From Yersinia enterocolitica subsp. enterocolitica (GTDB lineage Bacteria; Pseudomonadota; Gammaproteobacteria; Enterobacterales; Enterobacteriaceae), in NCBI RefSeq assembly GCF_901472495.1, contig NZ_LR590469.1:558001-622000 (forward strand): a stretch of DNA of 64,000 nucleotides. Reading direction: 5' to 3'. A program made the translations under genes and the position numbers. The notes beneath the pieces are model-generated. The model made no database searches. It was not told the DNA's origin and saw only the letters and a program-made list of their open reading frames with translations. Positions 34,559 to 43,375 of the stretch are shown piece after piece. Each line of letters begins with the position of its first letter. The stretch's first letter is position 1.

Positions 34559-36232
34559 ATGTTCAAGCGTATGAAAGTGGTCACCAGCTTGCTGTTGGTG
34601 TTAGTGCTATTTGGTGCCTTACAGCTGGTTTCCGGCGGGCTTTTCTTCAACTCCCTGAAAAATGACAAAGAAAACTTCGCTGTTTTACAAGTTATCCGTC
34701 AACAACAGTCGGTGCTGAATGAAAGCTGGGTCAATCTACTGCAAACACGTAATACATTAAACCGTGCGGGCATTCGCTACATGATGGATGTGAACCACAC
34801 TGGCAGCGGCCCAACAGTGAATGATCTTTTGGCTTCAGCCAAAGGCACCTTGGGTGTGGCGGCAGAGCGTTTTAAAAGCTATGAGCAAATTCCTCTGGAT
34901 AGCCAACAAGATCCAGAATCAGCTAAAAAGTTAAAACAAACTTATGAGCAATACTTTGGCGCATTGACCGAGCTTATCCAATTGATGGAAGCAGCTAAGA
35001 TCAATGAATTCTTTGACCAGCCAACTTCCAGTTTCCAAAATGCTTTTGAGCATGACTACAACACCTACCTGACACAAAACGACCGTCTGTACTCCGGTGC
35101 CGTGGAAGACAGTAACCGCTCCTTCACTTATGCGATGAGCGTGATTGTTTTTGTACTGATTGCAGTATTCGTGGTGATTGTGGGGGTGTGGCTGGGTATG
35201 CAGCACATCTTGATTAATCCACTGAAGCACTTGATTGAACATATCAAACATATTGCTAACGGTGATTTGACTCAGAATATTGAAGTGCATAGTCGCAATG
35301 AAATGGGCACCTTGGCTGCCAGCCTGAAGCACATGCAATCTGAATTGGTGACTACTGTCAGCGATGTCCGTTTAGGCGCTGATGCTATTTATAGTGGCGC
35401 ATCAGAAATTGCTGCGGGTAACAATGATTTGTCAGCGCGAACCGAGCAACAAGCCGCATCTTTGGAAGAAACCGCTGCCAGCATGGAGCAGTTAACCGCC
35501 ACGGTGAAACAGAATGCTGAAAATGCCCGTCAGGCTAGCCAACTGGCATTAAGTGCATCAGAAACCGCGCAAAAAGGCGGAAAAGTCGTCGCGAACGTGG
35601 TGCAAACCATGCATGACATTGCCGGTAGCTCACAGAAAATTGCTGATATCACTAGCGTCATTGATGGCATCGCTTTCCAAACCAATATTCTGGCATTGAA
35701 TGCGGCGGTTGAAGCTGCTCGTGCCGGTGAGCAAGGGCGTGGTTTTGCTGTTGTCGCCGGTGAAGTGCGCAACCTGGCCCAGCGCAGCGCGCAAGCCGCA
35801 AAAGAAATCAAAGGTTTGATCGAAGACTCAGTCAACCGTGTCGATATGGGTTCTGTACTGGTTGAAAGTGCCGGTGAAACCATGGGCGATATCGTGAATG
35901 CGGTGACCCGCGTAACGGACATCATGGGTGAAATCGCTTCCGCTTCCGATGAACAAAGCCGTGGTATCGATCAGGTCGGTCAGGCGGTGACTGAAATGGA
36001 TCGTGTGACCCAACAAAACGCCTCTTTGGTGGAAGAGTCTGCCTCTGCCGCCGCAGCACTGGAAGAACAAGCCAGTATGCTAACCCAATCCATGTCCGTA
36101 TTTATTCTGCGTATGGATAACAGTAGTAGCAAAAAAGATGTGAGAAAAACCAAGCAGCCGACACAGGATAAGAGCGGCACTGCTAAAAAAGCACTGGGAA
36201 GTGACCTGCAAGAGAATTGGGAAACTTTCTAG
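34559..36232 (+). CDS. tsr: Serine-type chemoreceptor
   Basis: 557-residue methyl-accepting chemotaxis protein. Two spans (about 7-30 and 192-212) frame the periplasmic domain; HAMP follows (LIEHIKHIANGDLTQNIEV), then methylation helices and the signalling tip. The serine-binding residues of E. coli Tsr are kept: R64, N68 and R69 in QTRNTLNRAGIRYMMD and the FFDQPT strand. The C-terminus is ENWETF, the CheR/CheB docking tether, so it is a high-abundance type receptor. It has a strong FliA promoter. Confidence 0.93.
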   Translation: MFKRMKVVTSLLLVLVLFGALQLVSGGLFFNSLKNDKENFAVLQVIRQQQSVLNESWVNLLQTRNTLNRAGIRYMMDVNHTGSGPTVNDLLASAKGTLGVAAERFKSYEQIPLDSQQDPESAKKLKQTYEQYFGALTELIQLMEAAKINEFFDQPTSSFQNAFEHDYNTYLTQNDRLYSGAVEDSNRSFTYAMSVIVFVLIAVFVVIVGVWLGMQHILINPLKHLIEHIKHIANGDLTQNIEVHSRNEMGTLAASLKHMQSELVTTVSDVRLGADAIYSGASEIAAGNNDLSARTEQQAASLEETAASMEQLTATVKQNAENARQASQLALSASETAQKGGKVVANVVQTMHDIAGSSQKIADITSVIDGIAFQTNILALNAAVEAARAGEQGRGFAVVAGEVRNLAQRSAQAAKEIKGLIEDSVNRVDMGSVLVESAGETMGDIVNAVTRVTDIMGEIASASDEQSRGIDQVGQAVTEMDRVTQQNASLVEESASAAAALEEQASMLTQSMSVFILRMDNSSSKKDVRKTKQPTQDKSGTAKKALGSDLQENWETF

Positions 36233-36248
36233 TCCCCTACACAAAACA

Positions 36249-36377
36249 TATACCCTAAATAATTCGAATTGCAGGAAGGCGGCAAGTGAGTGAGTCCCCA
36301 GCAGCTTACATGAGTGTAAGTGACTGGGGTGAACGAAGGCGGCCAACACCCCTGCAATTTGAAGTCTGACGGGGATA
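36249..36377. repeat. ERIC element between the two receptor genes
   Basis: 129 bp, in the orientation opposite to the cheA/cheW copy: TATACCCTAAATAATTCGAA at the left, AGTGACTGGGGTGAACGAAG in the middle, and GACGGGGATA at the right. It is a full-length copy with intact inverted ends. Confidence 0.93.
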
Positions 36378-36416
36378 GATAAAGCCGGCCAACGAGCTGG
36401 CTGAGAAGAGGTTACG

Positions 36417-38054
36417 ATGTTTGGCCGAATCCGGATTTCTACCAGCTTTTTCCTGTTATTGATGTTGATTTGCTCGATACAGTTGATTTCAAGTGGTCTG
36501 TCATTTACTGCATTTCGTTCAGACTATCAAAATTTAAACCGAGTAGATCTCAGTAGCCAGCAACGGGATGCATTAAGCCTCAGTTGGGTATCCTTACTTC
36601 AGGCGCGTAATACCTTAAACCGGGCGGCGACTCGCTCGGCTCTCAAAGTTCCTCAGGAGAAAGTCAACGAGCTAATGGGCAATGCGCGAAGCTCACTACA
36701 GAAAGCCGATCTCTATTTTAATCAGTTTCTGGCGGTACCTCGTCTGGATGAGAGCGATACCGGTGGTGAGTTGTTAGATGCAACCAAGAACAGTTATCAG
36801 AACTTACGTAGTTCATTACGTGAGTTAATCGATTTCCTGGAAGCCGGCAATTTGCAAAGTTTTATGGATCAACCCACTCAGAAAACTCAAGATCTGTTTG
36901 AAGCTGATTTCTTGCAGTATTTACAGTATGCCAATGAAGTGATTGCAGAAGCTGGCAACCAGAACCAACAGGCTTACCACCTCGCCATGTGGATCTTTGC
37001 TGGTGCAATTCTGATGGTGATCGCAATGGCAATTTCTTCACTGATCTGGCTGCGCACCATGTTTGTATCACCATTAAAAACCATGCGCTCTCATTTTGAC
37101 CGCATTGCCAAAGGTGATTTATCCGCCCAGATTTCTGTGACGGGTCGTAATGAGATCAGTCAGATGTTTGCCAGTTTACGCACCATGCAACAGTCGCTAA
37201 TCACCACGGTTAGCCATGTTCGCGATGGGACAGAATCAATGTTAACGGGTATTCAGGAAATATCTGCCGGTAACAATGATTTGTCGGCAAGAACCGAGCA
37301 GCAGGCGGCTTCATTAGAGCAAACGGCGGCCAGCATGGAGCAACTGACGGCGACGGTGAAACAGAATGCCGATAATGCCCGTCAAGCAACACAACTGGCG
37401 CAAGATGCGTCGGGAACGGCGGCTAAAGGCGGTGAACTAGCCGGAAGTGTCGTGACAACGATGCATGATATCGCTACCAGTTCGCAGAAGATTGGTGCCA
37501 TTACCAGTGTTATCGATGGCATTGCTTTCCAAACCAATATTCTGGCTCTGAATGCTGCTGTTGAAGCAGCTCGCGCCGGAGAGCAAGGGCGCGGTTTTGC
37601 CGTTGTGGCGGGCGAAGTTCGCAATTTAGCCCAGCGCAGTGCGCAGGCAGCAAAAGAAATCAAAGGGTTAATCGATGAATCGGTTAGCCGTGTTCGCCAG
37701 GGTTCCACACTGGTCGAAAATGCGGGTACCACCATGGAAGAGATTGTTCGCTCAGTGACTCGGGTTACCGACATTATGGGTGAAATCGCTTCCGCTTCGG
37801 ATGAGCAAAGCCGGGGTATTGAGCAGGTTTCACTCGCGGTAACACAGATGGATCAGGTTACTCAGCAAAATGCCGCATTAGTGGAAGAGGCAGCGGCTGC
37901 GGCTAATGCACTGGAAGAGCAAGCAGGTATGCTCTCCGATGCAGTGTCTGTTTTTCGTTTGGAGCAGGATAGCGACAACGGGGAGGGGCAGTCAGCAGAT
38001 CGCAGTAGTAAGCAACCGGCTGTTAAGGAAATCCCAGATTGTCAAACGGCGTAA
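36417..38054 (+). CDS. Methyl-accepting chemotaxis protein lacking the NWETF tether
   Basis: 545-residue receptor with the same plan as Tsr: span 1 (about 8-30), helical ligand domain, span 2 (about 190-212), HAMP (MRSHFDRIAKGDLSAQISV), signalling tip (TNILALNAAVEAARAGEQG). Its periplasmic domain has ARNTLNRAATRSALKV at the position of the Tsr ligand arginines, so an amino acid or dicarboxylate ligand is possible, but the domain differs from Tsr and Tar. It ends KEIPDCQTA, with no NWETF, like the minor receptors Tap and Trg, and would depend on tethered receptors for methylation. Confidence 0.9.
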   Translation: MFGRIRISTSFFLLLMLICSIQLISSGLSFTAFRSDYQNLNRVDLSSQQRDALSLSWVSLLQARNTLNRAATRSALKVPQEKVNELMGNARSSLQKADLYFNQFLAVPRLDESDTGGELLDATKNSYQNLRSSLRELIDFLEAGNLQSFMDQPTQKTQDLFEADFLQYLQYANEVIAEAGNQNQQAYHLAMWIFAGAILMVIAMAISSLIWLRTMFVSPLKTMRSHFDRIAKGDLSAQISVTGRNEISQMFASLRTMQQSLITTVSHVRDGTESMLTGIQEISAGNNDLSARTEQQAASLEQTAASMEQLTATVKQNADNARQATQLAQDASGTAAKGGELAGSVVTTMHDIATSSQKIGAITSVIDGIAFQTNILALNAAVEAARAGEQGRGFAVVAGEVRNLAQRSAQAAKEIKGLIDESVSRVRQGSTLVENAGTTMEEIVRSVTRVTDIMGEIASASDEQSRGIEQVSLAVTQMDQVTQQNAALVEEAAAAANALEEQAGMLSDAVSVFRLEQDSDNGEGQSADRSSKQPAVKEIPDCQTA

Positions 38055-38082
38055 AAAAGAGTGTGTTGTGGGGTGAGGCCGG

Positions 38083-38943
38083 ATGAAACCATCACCCCAA
38101 GAGTTTGGGTCTCCTTTGTCCCAGATGATTCAACGGCTGCCGCTGTCGGATGTTCACTTTCGACGCATTTGCCAACTTATTTACCAACGGGCCGGAATTG
38201 TACTGGCCGATCACAAACGGGAAATGGTCTATAACCGCCTGGTGAGGCGGTTGAGGTTGCTGGGGATTAACGATTTTGGTCAATACCTGGCTTTACTGGA
38301 GACCGATCCTAACAGTGCAGAGTGGCAGGCATTTGTTAACGCCTTGACCACCAACCTGACGGCATTTTTCCGTGAGGCGCACCATTTCCCGATTCTGGCA
38401 GAGCATGCTCGTCAGCGGCCGGGGAGTTATTCGGTCTGGAGTACGGCGGCATCGACTGGTGAAGAGCCTTATTCCATCGCCATGACATTGTGTGATGTGT
38501 TGGGAAATCGGTCGGGATCTTGCCAGATATTGGCCAGTGATATTGATACACAAGTCCTGGAGAAAGCGACCAGTGGCGTGTATCGACAAGATGAATTGCG
38601 TTCATTGTCTGCGCAACAAATGCAACGCTATTTTCTGCGTGGCACCGGCCCTCATCAGGGCATGGTAAGAGTGCGTCCGGAACTTGCCAATATGATTCAT
38701 TTCCAGCAATTGAATCTACTCGCACCGGAATGGGCGTTGCCGGGGCAATTTGACGCTATATTTTGTCGTAATGTGATGATTTATTTTGATAAAGAAACGC
38801 AGGAGCGCATTCTGCGTCGCTTTGTTCCTTTGCTAAAACCCGGCGGCTTGATGTTTGCAGGCCATTCGGAGAATTTCAGTCAAATTAGTCGGGAATTCTA
38901 TTTGCGCGGGCAGACCGTTTATGGACTGACCAAGGAGAGGTGA
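38083..38943 (+). CDS. cheR: Chemoreceptor methyltransferase CheR
   Basis: 286-residue cytoplasmic enzyme that moves methyl groups from S-adenosylmethionine to receptor glutamates. The N-terminal helical domain contains YNRLVRRLRLLG. The SAM-binding fold has STAASTGEEPYSIAMTL and FDAIFCRNVMIYF, with the beta-subdomain that grips the NWETF pentapeptide in between. Near-identical to E. coli CheR. Its TGA shares a base with the cheB ATG, so the two are translationally coupled. The start lies close behind the second receptor gene. Confidence 0.95.
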   Translation: MKPSPQEFGSPLSQMIQRLPLSDVHFRRICQLIYQRAGIVLADHKREMVYNRLVRRLRLLGINDFGQYLALLETDPNSAEWQAFVNALTTNLTAFFREAHHFPILAEHARQRPGSYSVWSTAASTGEEPYSIAMTLCDVLGNRSGSCQILASDIDTQVLEKATSGVYRQDELRSLSAQQMQRYFLRGTGPHQGMVRVRPELANMIHFQQLNLLAPEWALPGQFDAIFCRNVMIYFDKETQERILRRFVPLLKPGGLMFAGHSENFSQISREFYLRGQTVYGLTKER

Positions 38944-39992
38944 TGAGTAAAATCAGAGTATTGTGCGTTGATGATTCCGCGTTAATGCGCCAGTTAATGA
39001 CAGAGATTATTAACAGTCACCCAGACATGGAAATGGTTGCAGCAGCACCTGATCCGTTGGTTGCCCGTGATTTGATTAAAAAATTTAATCCGCAGGTATT
39101 AACACTCGATGTTGAAATGCCACGGATGGATGGTTTGGATTTTCTTGAGAAATTAATGCGGTTACGGCCGATGCCGGTAGTGATGGTTTCATCATTAACC
39201 GGAAAAAACTCAGAGATAACCATGCGCGCGCTGGAATTGGGGGCTATCGATTTTGTCACCAAACCGCAGTTGGGTATCCGAGAAGGGATGCTGGCTTACA
39301 GCGAGTTGATTGCGGAGAAAATCCGCACGGCCGCGAAAGCTCGTTTGCCACAGCGCGGCCCGGAACATGCACCGGTGATGCTGACGCATACGCCGTTGCT
39401 CAGCAGTGAGAAACTCATTGCGATTGGCGCATCGACGGGGGGAACTGAAGCCATCCGTACCGTGTTACAACCTTTGCCTCCGACCAGTCCGGCATTGTTG
39501 ATAACACAGCATATGCCACCGGGTTTTACCCGTTCATTTGCGGAGCGGCTCAATAAATTGTGCCAAATTACCGTGAAGGAAGCAGAAGACGGTGAGCGGG
39601 TATTGCCCGGACACGCCTATATTGCACCCGGTGATCGGCACATGGAATTGGCGCGCAGTGGGGCAAACTATCAGGTGCGTATTCATGATGGGCCTGCGGT
39701 TAATCGCCATCGTCCCTCGGTTGATGTGCTTTTCCGTTCAGTGGCGCAGTATGCCGGGCGCAATGCGGTCGGTGTCATTCTGACGGGAATGGGTAATGAC
39801 GGTGCTGCCGGCTTACTGGAGATGCATCGGGCAGGGGCTTATACCATTGCACAAAACGAAGCCAGTTGTGTGGTCTTCGGGATGCCGCGTGAAGCTATTG
39901 GGATGGGCGGCGTTAATGAAATCTTGGATTTGAACCAGATAAGTCAGCGCATGTTGGCACAGATAAGCAGTGGTCAAGCCCTGCGAATCTAA
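38943..39992 (+). CDS. cheB: Chemoreceptor methylesterase/deamidase CheB
   Basis: 349 residues, the same as E. coli. The N-terminal receiver carries D56 (LTLDVEMPRMDG); the C-terminal esterase has the catalytic Ser in GASTGGTEA, His in TQHMPPGF and Asp in GMGNDGAAG. It removes methyl groups from receptors when phosphorylated by CheA. The ATG at 38943, with AAGGAGAGG upstream, is preferred to the GTG just before. It overlaps cheR by one base. A degenerate ERIC-like stretch follows. Confidence 0.96.
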   Translation: MSKIRVLCVDDSALMRQLMTEIINSHPDMEMVAAAPDPLVARDLIKKFNPQVLTLDVEMPRMDGLDFLEKLMRLRPMPVVMVSSLTGKNSEITMRALELGAIDFVTKPQLGIREGMLAYSELIAEKIRTAAKARLPQRGPEHAPVMLTHTPLLSSEKLIAIGASTGGTEAIRTVLQPLPPTSPALLITQHMPPGFTRSFAERLNKLCQITVKEAEDGERVLPGHAYIAPGDRHMELARSGANYQVRIHDGPAVNRHRPSVDVLFRSVAQYAGRNAVGVILTGMGNDGAAGLLEMHRAGAYTIAQNEASCVVFGMPREAIGMGGVNEILDLNQISQRMLAQISSGQALRI

Positions 39993-39999
39993 CCCCTGC

Positions 40000-40117
40000 G
40001 CCCTTGACGTTGCTGCGTTGTTGGCTGGCGGGCGCACACCCGAATTACTGACTTATGTCAGCGCATCGGAATGTGTTTGCTTGCCGCCTTGCTGCAACGC
40101 CAATGTCATTGGGGGGA
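40000..40117. repeat. Degenerate ERIC-like sequence between cheB and cheY
   Basis: Shares the ERIC layout (a GTTGGCTGGCG stretch, CACCCGAATTACTGACTTATG, GCGCATCGG, CTTGCCGCCTTGCTGCAACG) but the central arms and both ends have decayed, so the hairpin is weaker. Probably an old insertion. Confidence 0.65.
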
Positions 40118-40183
40118 GATCAGGTGTAAGTCAGTTTTGGTATTTAATCGCTCAGCGGTGAGCAACAAACCTTAGGAGTTGGT

Positions 40184-40573
40184 ATGGCGGATAAGAATCT
40201 CAGATTTTTGGTGGTAGACGATTTTTCGACCATGCGTCGTATTGTCAGAAACCTGCTGAAAGAGCTGGGTTTTAACAATGTGGAAGAAGCCGAAGATGGC
40301 GTAGACGCATTGAATAAATTACGTACAGGTGGTTTTGATTTTGTGGTTTCTGACTGGAACATGCCGAATATGGATGGCCTGGACCTGTTGAAAACTATCC
40401 GTGCTGATGGGGCGCTTGGTACTCTGCCAGTTCTGATGGTCACGGCTGAAGCTAAAAAAGAGAATATCATCGCAGCAGCGCAAGCAGGTGCCAGTGGTTA
40501 TGTAGTGAAACCTTTCACTGCCGCTACCTTGGAAGAGAAGCTCAATAAGATTTTTGAAAAGTTGGGTATGTAA
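40184..40573 (+). CDS. cheY: Chemotaxis response regulator CheY
   Basis: 129-residue single receiver domain. D12, D13, the phosphorylated D57 (VVSDWNMPNMDG), the switch threonine in MVTAEAKKEN and the lysine in VVKPFTA are all present. Phosphorylated CheY binds FliM and reverses the motor. It has AGGAG before the ATG. It is 9 bp before cheZ, so the two are translated from one message. Confidence 0.97.
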   Translation: MADKNLRFLVVDDFSTMRRIVRNLLKELGFNNVEEAEDGVDALNKLRTGGFDFVVSDWNMPNMDGLDLLKTIRADGALGTLPVLMVTAEAKKENIIAAAQAGASGYVVKPFTAATLEEKLNKIFEKLGM

Positions 40574-40582
40574 GGAGGCGAG

Positions 40583-41227
40583 ATGAGTAACCATCAAATG
40601 CCCGCAACAGATGCGGCATCAGCCAGTGATATAATAAGTCGTATTGGTCAACTGACGCGGATGTTACGCGACAGTTTGCGTGAGTTGGGTCTTGATCAGG
40701 CAATTGCTCAGGCGGCAGAAGCCATTCCTGACGCCCGTGACCGTCTGGACTATGTGGTTCATATGACAGCGCAGGCTGCGGAAAGAGCCTTGAACTGTGT
40801 TGAAGCAGCACAGCCGCGCCAGAATGAGCTTGAGTCATCAGCTAAAGCACTAAAAGTTCGCTGGGATGAATGGTTTGAGAACCCAATCGAGCTGTCAGAT
40901 GCCCGTTCTCTGGTCACTGATACCCGTGAATATCTGGATGTAGTGCCACAACATACCTCATTTACCAATGCGCAATTATTGGAAATCATGATGGCGCAGG
41001 ATTTCCAAGACCTGACGGGTCAGGTTATCAAGCGCATGATGGATGTAGTGCAAGAAATTGAGAAACAGTTATTAATGGTATTGATGGAGAACATTCCTGA
41101 TATGCCGTCAAAACCGCAAAAACCGACCGACAGTTTACTCAATGGGCCGCAACTGGATAAAAATGGCGCTGGCGTCATTGCCAGCCAAGACCAGGTTGAT
41201 GATCTTTTAGATAGCCTGGGCTTCTAG
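40583..41227 (+). CDS. cheZ: CheY-phosphate phosphatase CheZ
   Basis: 214-residue, mostly helical dimeric phosphatase that resets CheY. The catalytic glutamine lies in the helix LEIMMAQDFQDLTGQVIKRMM, and the C-terminal helix (QDQVDDLLDSLGF) is the CheY-binding tail. The start has AAGGAGGCGAG upstream, an ideal site. It is the last gene of the che group; a hairpin follows before the inserted protease gene. Confidence 0.96.
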   Translation: MSNHQMPATDAASASDIISRIGQLTRMLRDSLRELGLDQAIAQAAEAIPDARDRLDYVVHMTAQAAERALNCVEAAQPRQNELESSAKALKVRWDEWFENPIELSDARSLVTDTREYLDVVPQHTSFTNAQLLEIMMAQDFQDLTGQVIKRMMDVVQEIEKQLLMVLMENIPDMPSKPQKPTDSLLNGPQLDKNGAGVIASQDQVDDLLDSLGF

Positions 41228-41248
41228 GCGGCAGAAAATGTTTCGGGT

Positions 41249-41274
41249 GCAGATGAGGGCGTTTCCTCATCTGC
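41249..41274. terminator. Hairpin between cheZ and the protease gene
   Basis: GCAGATGAGG and CCTCATCTGC pair exactly around a 6-base loop in the gap between two converging genes. No T-run follows on either strand. Confidence 0.55.
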
Positions 41275-41311
41275 ATGGCCGTTGACTGAGATGTATTTTT
41301 CCGCGCCTCCT

Positions 41312-42961
41312 TTATTTATGGCACCCTACCATTTCCTGATACAATTTTTGGGCTAACGACACGGCTTTGCCCGCATTGACTCGCCCGTATCCATACCATT
41401 CACTGTGACCATTTTCATCATAGCCTCCATTTTTTTCATCTATTTTGTCGCAACTGTCGCGAATGATATCTTTGACCTCTTGATAGTTCAGAGTGGGGTT
41501 GACTGAAATAATTAAAGCGGCAACACCGGCAGCACCGGGGCAGGCACTGGAAGTACCACCAAAATTATTAATGTAATTACCAAAAATATCCCCTACAGCT
41601 GTGCTAGCCCCTGGATTATCCCCATATTCACGACGCAGATCGGTGGTCCAGATACCCGTTGTTAAAGGAGCTGGATGGCCGAGTATGAGGTCTTCGGAGT
41701 CGTCACTGGGAAAAGAGCACCAAAGTGATTTACCATAATTGCTGTAAACGGAACGGATACTTCGGTCATTACAAGCAGCAACAGCAATAACCGGTTCGTA
41801 GCTGGCGTAACCATCCTTTTCGACAGATTCATTGCCGTTACCGGCTGCCAAAAGGACGACACACCCCTTGCCTTTGCGCCCTTTATCAATAGCATAATCA
41901 ATAGCCATACGAGTCAATGCTGGCAGTGCGGCCACAACGTCATGTTGAGGATCATCTGAGTTAGCCGACAAACTGCCTTTCGGCCCCCAACTGCAAGAGA
42001 TAACATCGGCTCCATTATCTGTCGCCCACACGAAAGCGAGAGCTTCGTCTAGTGAACCTAACCCTCCCGCCTGTCGTATTGGCATAAGATTAGCCTCTGG
42101 TGCCACACCAGAGGCACCATAGCGGCCATCGGCACAAGCCACCCCTGCACATGGTGTACCGTGAGTGTCATATTTCCCCGGTGTAGGATCATCATCGGTG
42201 TTTACGCCAGACAGGTTACAAGGATGAACGATTTTTCCTTTACGACTAAACTCCGGATGGCCCATATCGAAACCGTCATCAATGACGGCGATAATCGTGC
42301 CTTTTCCTAAGGTGATTTTATGCGCATTTTCGACGTTGGCACTGGCATCCACCTCAACTTCATGGCGCACGGTGGTTTTCTTTAAATGCCACTGATTAGG
42401 ATGAATGGTTTTGTGTTCTTTGTGATAAATTAATTCAGGATAACAATGCTTAATATCTTTTCGATTTAAAATACTTTCCGCAATAGTAAAAATATTTTCG
42501 CCGATATCTTCTTGTGCTGAGGTAAAATAAGCATTATTCAGAAATGCTATTTTCATCTTAATAGTGAGGTTATGTTCACAAATTATTTTCTCACATTCAG
42601 ATTCTGATAAATTATCATTGAATTGAACAAATATATTCTCAGTGTAAATAAGAGGTTCTTTATTTTTTTCTGTTTTAAATCCATAACCGGCGAACCTGAC
42701 TGTTTCATTACTCGCGATGATTTTCTTGAGGTCACTCACTCTATCTGGGGGGGCATCTATACTGACGACATAGGTGTTGGCACTGACAACCCTAAATATA
42801 ACTTTATATTTTATAGTGTTATCATTGATAGCATTGAGCATCATTTTGGAAAAATCTGTATCGGGATGCATTCTTATGACAAGGGTATGAGCTGATTTTA
42901 TGATTGAAATGTTTTTTCTTTTGTTGTTAAAAATATCATAAGTAACGTCAAATCGTTTCAT
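41312..42961 (-). CDS. Subtilisin-like (S8) serine protease inserted between cheZ and flhB
   Basis: 549 residues. The catalytic triad is complete: D228 (VIDDGFD), H267 (DTHGTPCAG) and S471 (GGTSSACPG), with oxyanion N375 (AAGNGN). Residues 1-200 form a non-catalytic N-terminal region that looks like one or two small alpha/beta modules, possibly an inhibitory prodomain. No signal peptide or membrane span is visible, so it seems cytoplasmic or non-classically exported. It is on the opposite strand to its neighbours, its first part is visibly AT-richer than the flagellar genes, and flagellar loci of E. coli have nothing here. Horizontal gain is likely; the target is unknown. Confidence 0.85.
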   Translation of the reverse strand: MKRFDVTYDIFNNKRKNISIIKSAHTLVIRMHPDTDFSKMMLNAINDNTIKYKVIFRVVSANTYVVSIDAPPDRVSDLKKIIASNETVRFAGYGFKTEKNKEPLIYTENIFVQFNDNLSESECEKIICEHNLTIKMKIAFLNNAYFTSAQEDIGENIFTIAESILNRKDIKHCYPELIYHKEHKTIHPNQWHLKKTTVRHEVEVDASANVENAHKITLGKGTIIAVIDDGFDMGHPEFSRKGKIVHPCNLSGVNTDDDPTPGKYDTHGTPCAGVACADGRYGASGVAPEANLMPIRQAGGLGSLDEALAFVWATDNGADVISCSWGPKGSLSANSDDPQHDVVAALPALTRMAIDYAIDKGRKGKGCVVLLAAGNGNESVEKDGYASYEPVIAVAACNDRSIRSVYSNYGKSLWCSFPSDDSEDLILGHPAPLTTGIWTTDLRREYGDNPGASTAVGDIFGNYINNFGGTSSACPGAAGVAALIISVNPTLNYQEVKDIIRDSCDKIDEKNGGYDENGHSEWYGYGRVNAGKAVSLAQKLYQEMVGCHK

Positions 42962-43375
42962 TTTAATTTCCCTTTAATATGAAGGTTATCATTTTACTAT
43001 TATCTGGATAGCTCTTATTCAGAGGTGCAGAACAACAGCAGTCGAAACTGTTTATATAACACTCAATCTACCTATTTCCTCAACAGGCGCGTTTTAAATG
43101 TTCAATTAACTTAATAACAGGAGTAATGTCATTTTGCATATCATAACAACCTTAGTTCTGCGGGCATTTGACGTGCAAGGTCTGTTCTACTCATCAATCC
43201 ATTCCAACTCAATCCATGCCGATGGAATGTACTCATCCGAGAAATAACCCCCTAATTGCAGCGTTGTTCCATCCATAGGCTAACTAAATGTTTGTCATGC
43301 TACGCATATTAATTTTCTCTTAGATGGGAACGCCTACGCTGAACAGGAACATTTACGCTAACAGAAGCCATTGCT
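42962..43375. promoter_or_regulatory. Protease / flhB intergenic region
   Basis: 414 bases. Two short coding-like stretches lie on the minus strand, 43187-43276 (29 codons) and 43080-43139 (19 codons), upstream of the protease. The flhB promoter, presumably FlhDC-dependent, must be at the right end. I could not place the FlhDC site with confidence. Confidence 0.4.
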
